Made by a program: the position numbers and the translations under genes | Source: Psychrobacter sp. JCM 18901 | GTDB lineage: Bacteria > Pseudomonadota > Gammaproteobacteria > Pseudomonadales > Moraxellaceae | NCBI RefSeq assembly: GCF_000586435.1 | Contig: NZ_BAWH01000017.1 | Coordinates: 1-64,000, forward strand | Direction: 5' to 3' | DNA length: 64,000 nucleotides | Notes under the pieces: generated by a model | The model's database searches: none | The model's input: only the letters and a program-made list of their open reading frames with translations | Told to the model about the DNA's origin: nothing | Part shown: piece after piece, positions 1-8,767 of the stretch | How positions within the stretch are numbered: the stretch's first letter is position 1 | Layout of the letters: each line of letters starts with the position of its first letter

Positions 1-135
1 AGAGAGTTTGGAATCGAGTTTGACGATTTAAATGAGTTAGCTACTTCAGCTAGTGCTGTGACCAGGTTATTGCGAAACAACCCTAGACAACTGAGTGTCA
101 AAGATATTGAAACTATATACCAAGAAGCCTTTTAA
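1..135 (+). CDS. C-terminal end of probable iron-containing alcohol dehydrogenase (partial)
   Basis: Frame 1 is open from the left edge to TAA at 133-135, giving the last 44 residues of a protein. The tail contains VTRLLRNNPRQL followed by IETIYQEAF, which resembles the C-terminal helix of group III iron-dependent alcohol dehydrogenases, where a similar NNPR stretch precedes a final IY.AA helix. That assignment is from memory of the family and rests on little sequence. The gene lies 14 bp before the next start, which has a strong AAGGAGG Shine-Dalgarno sequence overlapping this stop. The two are therefore probably one operon, with the enzyme acting on whatever the downstream transporter brings in. 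Confidence 0.45.
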   Translation, partial: REFGIEFDDLNELATSASAVTRLLRNNPRQLSVKDIETIYQEAF

Positions 136-149
136 GGAGGAAGTCTGCT

Positions 150-1518
150 ATGTCTTTATGGAAGAAGCGAACAGCAGCAGGAGAAGCATCTTATTATCCA
201 CTAGGACCATTTAAAGTCCGACTACCCTTTCTACATTACCGTTTTGAGTGGCCTGATTATTTCCAAGGTCTACTCATGTGTGCTGTTGATTTAGCTGCTA
301 TTCCGCTAATGACAGAACTACTGGGTATGCCCTTTGAAGCAGCCCTTGCCATTGTGATGATCAATGGAATTTTTTTATCTACTCCATCACCTATTAGGTG
401 ATCCTGTCGTACCTGGGTGGATCACACCTGCTATACCTCTACTTATTATGTATGTATCTACTTTTCCTGAAGGAGAAAGTAGAGTCCATGCGCTCATTGC
501 TTTTCAGATGATGCTTGGCTTATTCGCCATATTTTTAGGAGCATCAGGTGCAGCTAAGCGAGTCGTTCATCTTATTCCTAGTGCGATTAAAGCAGGTATC
601 ATTATGGGTGCCGGGCTAGCTGCAGTATCTGTGGTTTTTCAAGCAGGCGGACGGTTTGAGACTTATCCGTTTACTGTTACTATCGCTGTTGGGATAGCAT
701 TCTACTTAATTTTTTTTCGCAGCATTTTGCTAAGTTAAGAAAGTATCATTGGAGCTTTCGTTTTATTGGTAACCTTGGTGTGTTTCCTATTATTGTACTG
801 GCAATTATTCTTGCGCCGATGTTCTCAGAAGCACCTTGGCCAGATATCCAGTGGGGTATCACAAAGCCAGACTTTGTGACAATGTTTACCGAATATACTG
901 TATTTGGTGTAGGTCTCCCTCCAATGACAATGTATTTAACAGCTATTCCAACAGTCCTGGCTGCTTACATCGTATTATTTGGTGATGTATTACAAAGCAA
1001 ATCCATATTAGAAGAAGCTGATGAAGCACGCCAAGATGAAAAAAATTGATTACGATCCGAATCGAGCACATCTGATTTTTGGCGCTCGAAATCTGGGAAT
1101 GAGTATTATGGGACCAGATGTTGCAATGTGTGGTCCTTTGTGGGCGGCAATGCATGTTGTGATTGTTGAGCGATACAAGCAGGGCAGACAGGCAATGGAC
1201 TCAATATTTGGGGGTGCTGGTTCTTTCCGCTGGGGGACTAATACTGGATTGTTACTATTGCCTGTAGTCAGTTTAGTACAACCAATACTAGGAATAGCAT
1301 TAGCTTTAACATTATTGATTCAAGGCTATGTTAGTGTTCGAATTGGCATTCAAGAAGCGCGTTGCGATAGTGATCTAGGTATTGCTGGTGTTATTGCTGG
1401 AATACTAGTTATAAAAGGTGCCACGTGGGCATTCGCTGCTGGAGTGTTATTATGCTTCTTAATATATGGTTGGCGTTTGCGTGAAAAAAATAAAGGAGTA
1501 AAACTGAGTGTTCCTTGA
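150..1518 (+). CDS. Uncharacterised multipass membrane transporter, three frameshifts
   Basis: ATG at 150 is preceded by AAGGAGG at 134-140. Reading needs correction at three homopolymers: T7 at 370-376 (one extra), T8 near 711-718 (one missing) and A7 at 1039-1045 (one extra). The joined product is about 455 residues, with a short polar N-terminus and many hydrophobic segments. A conserved-looking block GPDVAMCGPLWAAMHV lies around residues 325-340 and AGSFRWGTNTGLLLLPVV around 362-379. The overall plan resembles NCS2/benzoate-type or other permeases of about 12 segments, but I do not recognise the exact family. It overlaps the start of the downstream sigma-54 activator by 11 bp, so transporter, upstream enzyme and activator probably form one unit. 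Substrate unknown. Confidence 0.6.
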
Positions 1519-2875
1519 TGAAAATCTACAGAGGGTTATAGATGCGCTAAGTGATGGTGTCTATATCACTGATGGTAATGGTATAACAATTACTATGAAC
1601 AAAGCTTATGAGCAAATGACAGGGCTACCTAAGCGGCGTTTGATCGGTTTGCATATGTCTGAAGTCGTCAAGGCGGGTTTTATTTCGCGTTCCGTTTCAC
1701 TCGAAGTATTGAAAGAACTGCGTGCTATTACTATCATTCAAACAATAGGTAGTAATCATAAAATATTTGTTTCTGGTACTCCGATGTTCGATGCACAAGG
1801 TCGAATAGAGTACGTTGTCACTACAGCAAGGGATATAACAGAGCTTTTAAAAGCAAAGCATGCAGAAGAGCAGCTTGAGCAACTATTAAAACTAAGAGAG
1901 AATTACGGAACGTCAGTCGAAGAGAGTACTGCGCAAGAAAAATTTATTATTAGCCGTAATACGAAAGCTTGTTATGATTTAGCAAAAAAAGTTGCTGCAA
2001 CTAGTGCCAAAATGCTTATTCAAGGTGAAACTGGTACTGGCAAAACACTATTAGCAAATACCATCCACCAGTATAGCAAGGTCTGTGACGGTCCATTTAT
2101 TGAACTTAATTGCGCGGCTATGCCAGAAGGACTACTTGAAGCTGAACTTTTTGGATATATGCCGGGAGCCTTTACTGGAGCATTGATAAAAGGAAAGATT
2201 GGACTGCTTGAAGCCGCCAATAACGGCACTTTATTCTTGGATGAAATTGGTGATTTACCGCTCAGTTTGCAAGCAAAGTTACTTAAAGTAATTGCTGAAA
2301 ATCGCTTTATACCTGTCGGTGGCACTGAGTTTAAAACAACAAACTTCCGCTTAATTTCCGCTACACATTATGATTTAAAAAAACTGGTAGAAGTAAAATT
2401 ATTTAGAGAAGACTTACTTTATCGATTAAGTGTTGTTCCCATTTATCTACCACCGTTACGAGAAAGAAGCGATGAAGTTCGTCCATTACTAGAACATTAC
2501 ATTCAATACTTTAATGAAAAATATGAACTAGATTGTCATTGGCACGAAGGTGTTCTTTCACAATTAAGCAGCTATAAATGGCCCGGTAATATTCGTGAGT
2601 TGATTAACTTAACGGAAAGATTAGTAGTTACAGCTGACAAATCATTGATCACCGCTGCACAGTTACCTGTTGAATACAGTTCAAAAAAATTTTCGAAATA
2701 TGATAAGTCTTCCTTGAAAGCGCAGGTGGAGGCACTAGAACAACATTTAATCAATGAAGCTATAGAAGAGTATGGCACCACAAGAGCTGCTGCTAATGCT
2801 CTTAGTATTGATCAATCTACCCTAGTTAAAAAGCAAAAACGTTGGCGTATTAATGAAAGTAAGAATATATCTTAA
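1508..2875 (+). CDS. PAS-domain sigma-54-dependent transcriptional activator
   Basis: The 455-residue protein starts at GTG 1508 with AAGGAG at 1493-1498. Residues 1-115 form a PAS sensor (VYITDGNGITITMNKAYEQM, ending in a typical TARDITE). The AAA+ domain has Walker A GETGTGKT near 172, the sigma-54 contact loop GAFTGA near 219 and Walker B TLFLDEIGD near 241. The C-terminus has a Fis-type helix-turn-helix (GTTRAAANALSIDQSTLVKK). This is the RocR/PrdR-like plan of activators that sense a metabolite through PAS and switch on a catabolic operon. Its overlap with the transporter gene suggests it controls that operon. The sigma-54 promoter it would act on is not visible and probably lies left of the window. 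No frameshift. Confidence 0.9.
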   Translation: MFLDENLQRVIDALSDGVYITDGNGITITMNKAYEQMTGLPKRRLIGLHMSEVVKAGFISRSVSLEVLKELRAITIIQTIGSNHKIFVSGTPMFDAQGRIEYVVTTARDITELLKAKHAEEQLEQLLKLRENYGTSVEESTAQEKFIISRNTKACYDLAKKVAATSAKMLIQGETGTGKTLLANTIHQYSKVCDGPFIELNCAAMPEGLLEAELFGYMPGAFTGALIKGKIGLLEAANNGTLFLDEIGDLPLSLQAKLLKVIAENRFIPVGGTEFKTTNFRLISATHYDLKKLVEVKLFREDLLYRLSVVPIYLPPLRERSDEVRPLLEHYIQYFNEKYELDCHWHEGVLSQLSSYKWPGNIRELINLTERLVVTADKSLITAAQLPVEYSSKKFSKYDKSSLKAQVEALEQHLINEAIEEYGTTRAAANALSIDQSTLVKKQKRWRINESKNIS

Positions 2876-2966
2876 TGTATTTCTAACAAAGCTAGGGCTT
2901 GCTATCAATTAGCGGAGATATTTCAGAACTAAATTTAAACTGTGTATAAGAGATACTAGATACAAG

Positions 2967-3000
2967 AAAAGGCCAGACAACTTATGCTGCCTGGCCTTTT
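2967..3000. terminator. Bidirectional intrinsic terminator
   Basis: Perfect 10-bp inverted repeat AAAAGGCCAG/CTGGCCTTTT with a 14-nt loop. It sits between the activator gene (plus strand) and the small genes of the integrative element (minus strand), and the A- and T-flanked arms can serve both directions. Confidence 0.85.
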
Positions 3001-3013
3001 CGATGGTTAACAC

Positions 3014-3334
3014 TTATTTGTTTTCTTTATCTGTCCGCCATAAAGCATGCTCACATATTGCGCATAACCAACTGTCTTGTGCACGCATATAAGGAATGTC
3101 AGCAGGTACTTCGATTGGACAAGCATAACCGCAGTACTCACATACCACATCGTCTAAGTAAGCATAACACTGAGCAACTGTCTCAAAGAATACTTGAGGA
3201 CTTACCTCATACTTCTCACAAAGCGTCTTCACATGTTTAATAAAGCTGCTCTGATTATCATATGCCCAGTAATCCTCACATATTTTGATATCATATGGGC
3301 TCTGCGTCATATTAGGCTGAAGTTTTATACTCAT
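3014..3334 (-). CDS. Small protein with paired Cys motifs, integrative-element cargo
   Basis: The 106-residue protein starts at ATG 3334. GAGGAG at 3341-3346 sits 6 nt upstream; the adjacent ATG at 3337 would be only 3 nt away. The C-terminal half carries CEYCGYAC near residues 70-77 and CAIC near 96-99, plausible zinc ligands. The N-terminal half is soluble and unremarkable. It is the last of three co-oriented genes (integrase, 97-aa protein, this one) and ends just before a terminator, so it should be co-transcribed with the integrase. I do not recognise the family. A zinc-ribbon DNA-binding or accessory role is only a guess. Confidence 0.65.
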   Translation of the reverse strand: MSIKLQPNMTQSPYDIKICEDYWAYDNQSSFIKHVKTLCEKYEVSPQVFFETVAQCYAYLDDVVCEYCGYACPIEVPADIPYMRAQDSWLCAICEHALWRTDKENK

Positions 3335-3344
3335 CATATTCTCC

Positions 3345-3638
3345 TCAGTAGCTGCCATAGTCAGAGTGCGGTAGTAGCTCATAAAGTTCGCTTTGAAGCT
3401 GACTGCGCATATCTTCCACAAAGTACCCATCCTGAGCATCCAAGCGCTTCTGCACCCACACACGCATCGCCATATCGTTATTAAAACACTGCTTCAATCC
3501 TAAGAAGCGTGCTAGGTTATGATTAGATGAAATATACAACTCACGTATCAATGCATTAGCGATAAGGTTTGCATCCTCACTGATTGCACCGTCAGGTTTA
3601 AACTCACCAAACAGCTGCTCATAATTGATGATTTTCAT
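3345..3638 (-). CDS. Hypothetical 97-aa protein coupled to integrase
   Basis: ATG at 3638 overlaps the integrase stop by 4 bp (ATGA), and AAGGAG lies 9 nt upstream inside the integrase end. The product is soluble and mildly acidic, starting MKIINYEQLFGEF, with a helical centre and no membrane segment or cysteine motif. The stop is 11 bp before the start of the Cys-rich gene, so the three form an operon with translational coupling. I do not recognise the family. Small proteins encoded immediately after a phage-type integrase are common in integrative elements, but no function can be read from this sequence. Confidence 0.7.
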   Translation of the reverse strand: MKIINYEQLFGEFKPDGAISEDANLIANALIRELYISSNHNLARFLGLKQCFNNDMAMRVWVQKRLDAQDGYFVEDMRSQLQSELYELLPHSDYGSY

Positions 3639-4878
3639 TGTGACGTCTCCTTGTCAGTTTGTGCATTCGTGATTAGTGCTTCAGTGTCAGAGCTATTCGA
3701 TGCACTGGTTAGCTTCTCCTTGCTCGCCAGTAGCAAGTTATCCATCGCTGAGCCATCTTGACGAGTGATATCAGGTACATAACGGCTATATACTCGAAAC
3801 AGCATCTCTGTACTGCTATGGCCCATCTGACGTGCTATCCACTCAGGGTTCTCACCAGCAGCGAGCCAAAGCGTGGCTGCCGTGTGCCGAGTTTGATAAG
3901 CCCGCCGATGTTTAAGACCGAGTAGGGCAAGCGTGGGTTTCCATACCCGCCGGTTCACATTACGGTACTCCATCGGATTGCCCTGTGAATTGCAAAACAC
4001 GAACTCTGACTTGCCATAGGTGCGTGCCTTCTGCTCCAGTAGGGCGTCATATACTAACTGTGACATAGCAATATCACGTTGTGAGCCTAATGTCTTAGTC
4101 GGACCCATCTCACCATTAACTAATGCCTCTCTTATACTAATCTCACGGCGATCAAAATTAATGCAATCCCACTTCAGCCATCAATCTCACTGGTACGCAT
4201 TCCTGTAAAGAAGCGAATAGTGTAGTAGCTTATAATCAGCTCGAACATGCTTTAAAATCAGCCATACCTCACTCAATGTAAACGGGTTTACATCCGGACG
4301 AGCTTGTTTGAGATTCTTAATATTTTTATAAGGCATCTCAAACTCATGGCGATCTGATGCTTCTTCTAGTATCATACGAAGAAGTATCATGATCTGGTTG
4401 ATCCGTGCTACTGACAGACTTGACTGACCATCTTTACCGTAACAAACTTTGGCGAGGGAGCTACGGAAGGTCAGCAAGTCTGGTTTTTTTATGGCATGTA
4501 CCGCTTTACCACCAAACTCAGGTAATAAATACTTATTCAAAATAATCTTTATTTTTTTGCCGATAGCTCGGTCGCCATTCAATCTTCCTCTCCTCATACC
4601 AAATATCGACAAACTGCTCAAAGGTCGGATTACGACTGATACAAGCTTCGGCTCTATCAGCCAATGCCGTCATCTCCTGGGCTCGTTCACTCTTTGGGAA
4701 GTAAGCAGCATAGTCAAAGATGCCTAAAGTTATTTCTGCTTCCATTTTTTTCATGACTTGCGCTAATTTTTTTACGATTAGCTGGGTTGTCTTCTAAACT
4801 GGTCTTTTCTCGACAGCGCTTACCTAAGTAGCGGAAGTCAACGACCAGCTTACCAAACCGTCCTCGCATAGTAGCCAT
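3635..4878 (-). CDS. Tyrosine recombinase/integrase with Arm-binding domain, several frameshifts
   Basis: ATG at 4878 has AAGGAG at 4887-4892. After frame repair the product is about 410 residues. It has an N-terminal Arm DNA-binding domain (KKMEAEITLGIFDYAAYFP), a core-binding domain (FEQFVDIWYEER, then LLPEFGGKAVHAIKKPDL), and a catalytic domain with the first Arg in RFFTGMRTSEIDG, RRAYQTRHTAAT (HxxR), GHSS and a Tyr in MLFRVYSRYVPD. Frame changes fall at A7 runs near 4770 and 4555 and at two non-homopolymer places, about 4225 and 4165. The latter could be true decay. The gene lies beside tRNA-Gly with regulators upstream, as in an integrative element. It overlaps the 97-aa gene by 4 bp. 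Confidence 0.85.
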
Positions 4879-4897
4879 AGTAAATCTCCTTATTTTT

Positions 4898-5113
4898 TTA
4901 TTGAAGTGCCATACCGTTGATAGCGCTCATAACCGGCTTGCACATGTCTTCCTCGATACGCTCCCATACGTACAAAATCTTACGACCACCAAAAGGGCGT
5001 ATGTAGTGAATGTTTTCAATCAAAACGGTATCTTTCATTTGATTGCGGATAGTACGTGCGTCGTACTTGATGCGTTCGGCTAACTCATCAGTTGTTAAAT
5101 AAGTATTACTCAT
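4898..5113 (-). CDS. Excisionase-like small helix-turn-helix protein
   Basis: The 71-residue protein has ATG at 5113 with AGAGGT upstream. The start MSNTYLTTDELAERIKYDARTI has the winged-helix pattern (LTTDELAERI) of AlpA/MerR-like excisionases and helix_turn_helix_17 proteins. A basic centre (RPFGGRKILYVWERIE) matches a typical beta-wing and third helix. It lies 19 bp upstream of the integrase on the same strand and divergent from an XRE-type regulator, the usual order of a recombination-directionality factor. Xis or a small repressor are both possible. Confidence 0.7.
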   Translation of the reverse strand: MSNTYLTTDELAERIKYDARTIRNQMKDTVLIENIHYIRPFGGRKILYVWERIEEDMCKPVMSAINGMALQ

Positions 5114-5214
5114 GGTGTTTACCTCTTTTCAGTTATTAAGTCATTGCATTAAGTGATAGAATAAAAATTATTTTATCAACCTGTAAAAATGCATCTTGAA
5201 GGAATCAGTTATAA

Positions 5215-5304
5215 TTTACCCGCTTAAAGGTAATTAGTAACCGATTTGTGTAATATATTACCTTTTTACTGCAATGTAAAGCATTTTTACCCGAAAAGAG
5301 GTAA
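5215..5304. promoter_or_regulatory. Divergent control region with repeated GGTAA/TTACC palindromes
   Basis: Between the excisionase-like gene and the XRE-like gene lie GGTAATTAGTAACC at 5229-5242 and TGTAATATATTACC at 5249-5262. TTACC half-sites occur at 5216-5220 and 5287-5291, and GGTAA at 5300-5304. The regular recurrence suggests operators for the divergently encoded XRE protein. Binding is inferred, not shown. Confidence 0.55.
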
Positions 5305-5309
5305 TTTTT

Positions 5310-5536
5310 ATGATTGTGTCTAAACTTCCTGTTATTTTGGCAGAGAAAAAAAATTGCGTGTAGCGGATGTTGTAAGAGCAACAGGTATGAGTAAATCAAC
5401 CCTTCATAAGCTATACAATGAAGAGTCATCAAGAATTGACTTCAATACCATCGACCAGTTATGTGAGTTTTTAGATGTGCAGGTGGGTGACTTATTTATT
5501 TATAAGCCAAATAATAAAGATGATGAAGAGTCTTGA
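5310..5536 (+). CDS. XRE/Cro-type helix-turn-helix regulator, one frameshift
   Basis: ATG at 5310 is preceded by AAGAGG at 5295-5300. An A8 run at 5346-5353 needs one more A; the product is then about 75 residues: MIVSKLPVILAEKK, then the HTH (LRVADVVRATGMSKSTLHKLY), then FNTIDQLCEFLDVQVGDLF. This is the compact YozG-like Cro/C1 family with almost no sequence beyond the HTH. It is divergent from the excisionase-like gene across repeated GGTAA palindromes and probably represses that gene and itself, acting as the maintenance switch of the element. Confidence 0.8.
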
Positions 5537-5653
5537 GGATCTACAAAATTGAAAAAGATGCGCAGAGGAATAAGTGGTAAAGCCTTATATATGACGTTTC
5601 AAGGCCTAAAATTAAGGTTGGGGTTATTTTTAAAACTTACTTTTTCATGATTT

Positions 5654-5828
5654 GGTCACGTTTTGGTCACGCTATGAGCTCAACATACAAAAGCAGTAAA
5701 AAAGGAAAAGCGATGTTAAGAAAATATTTCTTAGCATCGCTTTTTATAAAGATAAGAATAATAAGTTGGGTTCAATTACGAAATCAGTGTTTATAGCGTG
5801 GGCACGAAATGGTCACGTTTTGGTCACG
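5654..5828. repeat. Two copies of GGTCACG-TTTT-GGTCACG beside tRNA-Gly
   Basis: Identical 18-bp units GGTCACGTTTTGGTCACG occur at 5654-5671 and 5811-5828. Within each, the 7-mer GGTCACG repeats with an 11-bp period, about one helical turn. The spacer has no convincing gene. Position between the element regulators and tRNA-Gly suits arm-type integrase or Xis binding sites, an inference. Confidence 0.5.
5706..5745. terminator. Strong hairpin between the two GGTCACG units
   Basis: The arms AAAAGCGATG and CATCGCTTTT extend into TAAGAAA/TTTCTTA around a 3-nt loop and are followed by a T-run. It fits a terminator after the XRE-like gene. Confidence 0.6.
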
Positions 5829-5924
5829 GTGCTGATTTTTGAGCTTTTAATATGTTAGATAAACTTAGCAATTAGACTGAATAGCTCATGCTGAAAAACG
5901 CTATAGCCCTTAAAAATAGGACAA

Positions 5925-5954
5925 AAAAAGCCTCACTGTTAAGTGAGGCTTTTT
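5925..5954 (-). terminator. Terminator downstream of tRNA-Gly
   Basis: AGCCTCACT/AGTGAGGCT with a 4-nt loop (GTTA), flanked by A- and T-runs. On the minus strand it follows the tRNA 3' end directly. Confidence 0.8.
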
Positions 5955-5961
5955 AAGTATT

Positions 5962-6036
5962 TGGAGCGGGAAAAGAGATTCGAACTCTCGACCCCAACCT
6001 TGGCAAGGTTATGCTCTACCACTGAGCTATTCCCGC
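5962..6036 (-). tRNA. tRNA-Gly (GCC), encoded CCA
   Basis: On the minus strand the acceptor arms GCGGGAA and TTCCCGC pair. The D-loop AGCTCAGTGGTAGAGC, anticodon loop with GCC, T-loop GTTCGAATC and encoded CCA are all present in 75 nt. tRNA-Gly genes are common attachment sites for tyrosine integrases, which fits the element on its 3' side. Confidence 0.95.
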
Positions 6037-6294
6037 TAATTATCAATTAACTATCGTCAGTTGATGAAGGCGTATTATACGCAGTTTTTTAGGTGTCAAC
6101 ACCTATGACGAAAAAAATTAAAGTTATTAAAATAGGCGTGTCTTCTGGTCATAGATATATGTTATAACGGTTTATTATAATATGTATTCCAAAAGCTTTG
6201 TAGTACATAAATAAGCTGGGACGCACTTTATAATTTAATCGTAATCACATTCACAATTATCAATACTTACAAAGATAAGTCATAAGGATAAAAA

Positions 6295-7974
6295 ATGAGT
6301 CAACAATATACCATCGCTGATTATTTGTTTGATCGTATCGCAGAAGCGGGCGCATCTGAGATATTTGGCGTACCTGGTGATTTCAATTTAACTTTTTTGG
6401 ATAACGTTCTTGCTTCTGACAAGCTACGCTGTAGGCAACACAAATGAGCTAAATGCTGGCTATGCTGCCGATGGCTATGCACGCGAGCGTGGATTTGCCG
6501 CTATGGTAACGACCTTTGGCGTGGGCGAGCTGTCAGCTATTAACGCAACTGCAGGTTCTTTTGCTGAGTACGCGCCGGTATTGCATATCGTCGGTGCACC
6601 AAGCACAGCCTTACAAGACTCAAAGCGCCGTATTCATCATTCGCTTGGTGATGGTGTATTCAATCATTTTATTAAGATGGTTGAGCCTGTGACGGTAGCA
6701 CGAGCGCAGCTTACCCCTGAAAATGCTGCTTCAGAAATTGATAGAGTGATTCGCTTGATTCTCAAAAAGCATCGCCCAGGTTACTTACTATTATCACCAG
6801 ACGTTGCTCGTCAGCCTATCTATCCACCAACAACCAAGTTGATCGATAGCCAAGAAGACATTACTAGCCAAGCGGCATTATCAGATTTTAAGCAAGCACT
6901 AACCGAGTTTTTGCCAAATAAGACAACAACACTAATGGCAGATTTGATGGTGCATCGTTTAGGCTTACAGTCACAGCTCAAGGCACTGATCGCTGATACC
7001 GATATTCCTTATACCACGCTATCTTGGGGCAAGACGCTACTTGATGAAAATAGCGATCGTTGGGCAGGCACTTATGCGGGTGTTGCTTCGCGTCCAATTG
7101 TGAAAGATGCGGTAGAAAACTGCGAATGCCTCATCAAAGTAGGGGTGCAATATACTGATACTACTACCGCAGGGTTTAGCCAAGATATCAATGAAGATGT
7201 GGTCGTAGATTTACATTATGAGCGTGCTTCTATCAGTGGTAAGAACTTTGCACCGATTGCGCTAAAAGATGCGTTGCAAGCCCTACATGAAGTGATGACC
7301 TCTGGCATTAACATCGTGCCAAAACCTTTCTGTGAAGAAGTTAAGCCGCACCAACAAAAAGGCAAAGATAGTGAGCTATCCGCCAAGATGATTTATGGCA
7401 TATTATCGCTGACCGCTTAGATCACAATAATTTGGTGTTTTCTGAACAAGGGACGGCCTATTTTGGTATCAGTGACGTGCGTCTGCCAGAAGGGGTGACG
7501 TCATATGGGCAGCCGATGTGGGGATCAATTGGCTACACGTTACCTGCCAGCTTGGGCGCCGCAATCGCATCGCCAGATAAACGCAGTGTGTTATTAATTG
7601 GTGACGGTTCAGCATTGCTAACGATCCAAGAGCTAGCGGTCATGATTCAAGAACGCATCAATCCTGTGATCGTCTTAATCAACAATGATGGCTATACGGT
7701 AGAGCGCGCGATTCATGGTGAAAACCAATACTATAATGATATTCCTAAATGCGATTGGCAAATCATGCCGCGAGCGTTTGGCGCGACAGAAGCGAATAGC
7801 CTATTACTCAAAGCAGAGACAGCAGGCGAGCTAAAATCTGCTTTCGACAAAGCTGCTGCGACTACCGATAAGCTTATAATGATTGAGGTGATCGCAGACA
7901 AGCATGATATTCCGCCATTGCTAGCAGACATCAGCGCGGCATTAAAGCCAAAAAAAGGATTAAGCAATTCGTAG
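6295..7974 (+). CDS. ipdC: Thiamine-diphosphate 2-oxoacid decarboxylase (indolepyruvate/phenylpyruvate type), two frameshifts
   Basis: ATG at 6295 with AAGG 8 nt upstream; about 555 residues after repair near 6425 (probably two G lost before VGNTNELNAGYAADGYAR) and near 7398. The N-terminal PYR domain has FGVPGDFNL and the ELNA..ADGYAR block of the pyruvate/indolepyruvate decarboxylase group. The cofactor domain has GDGSALLTIQELAVM ending in LINNDGYTVER, the ThDP/Mg motif. It should cleave CO2 from aromatic or branched 2-oxoacids to aldehydes (Ehrlich-type pathway, or indole-3-acetaldehyde). It is monocistronic between tRNA-Gly and a terminator. Pyruvate decarboxylase itself is an alternative; substrate cannot be decided from motifs. 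Confidence 0.8.
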
Positions 7975-7998
7975 AAGCTTACTGAATAAAAGGAACAG

Positions 7999-8032
7999 CC
8001 CCATTTAGCAACTTAGCTAAGTGGGGTTTTTT
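7999..8032 (+). terminator. Terminator after decarboxylase gene
   Basis: CCCCATTTAGC/GCTAAGTGGGG with a 6-nt loop, followed by T6. Confidence 0.85.
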
Positions 8033-8152
8033 GCATTTTTTATCATACGGATTAATTAATCAGCGATTGCTCTTATGTCAGTTTGCAGACTTTAGTATCA
8101 TAGCGGATTGGGCTACGTTCAGCCTTTATAGTCAACAGGAGATGGACCCGTC

Positions 8153-8489
8153 GTGATTTGGTTAAAAATGCTTATCGGCGCATTGATGGTACTGGCGATT
8201 CAAATGTTCGCCCAAACCCGATTTTTCTATTTGGCGGCGCTCGCGCCACTATTCCCCACTTTTACGTTAATCAGTCACTTTATTGTTGGTACTGAGCGCA
8301 GTCCCGCTGATTTAAAGGTCGCGTTGATATTTAGTATGCTTGGTGTCATACCGCATTTGATTTATACCTTTGTGGTGTTTTTTTAGCATCAGTTATATGA
8401 GTTTATACAAGGCATTGCTATTAGGTGTGGTCGCTTGGACGGTTGCGGCTGCGATTCTGGTACTGACATGGCAGTACATTCAAGGTTAA
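8153..8489 (+). CDS. glpM: GlpM family membrane protein, one frameshift
   Basis: GTG start at 8153 with AGGAGA at 8137-8142. A T7 run at 8377-8383 has one extra base. Joining the 77-residue first part to the continuation MSLYKALLLGVV...WQYIQG gives about 112 residues, the usual GlpM length. The start MIWLKMLIGALMVL and the PLFPTFTLISHFIVG block are typical, with four hydrophobic segments. In Pseudomonas GlpM affects alginate production, but its molecular role is not established. Monocistronic here. Without repair the tail looks like a separate 30-residue membrane peptide at 8397-8489, which I consider an artefact. Confidence 0.8.
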
Positions 8490-8767
8490 GTAATATTAAG
8501 ACGTAAACTCTTTTAGCACAGCAGTGGCATTTTGTGGGCTTCACTTTAATATTCGAGCGTTTTTCATTGAAGTATTTTTGTTGATTTGGTATTGGCTGCT
8601 AGTTCTGATGGTGATGCTAATATCATCATAAATAATTGTCATTCATATTTTGAATAACGACCGCTTATGATAGGCTCACTGGTGTAATATCTACTAACAG
8701 CAAGATAACGAAAACCCCATCGCAATCAATTACTATTCTTAATAATAAAAAATAGGGCTCGAAAAAA

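Noticed and set aside
3058-3484. Plus-strand ORFs opposite the integrative-element genes
   Set aside because: They are shadows; the minus-strand genes have ribosome sites, coupled stops and sensible proteins.
8397-8489. Separate 30-residue membrane peptide after glpM
   Set aside because: Removing one T from the T7 run joins it to GlpM and gives the normal family length and C-terminus.
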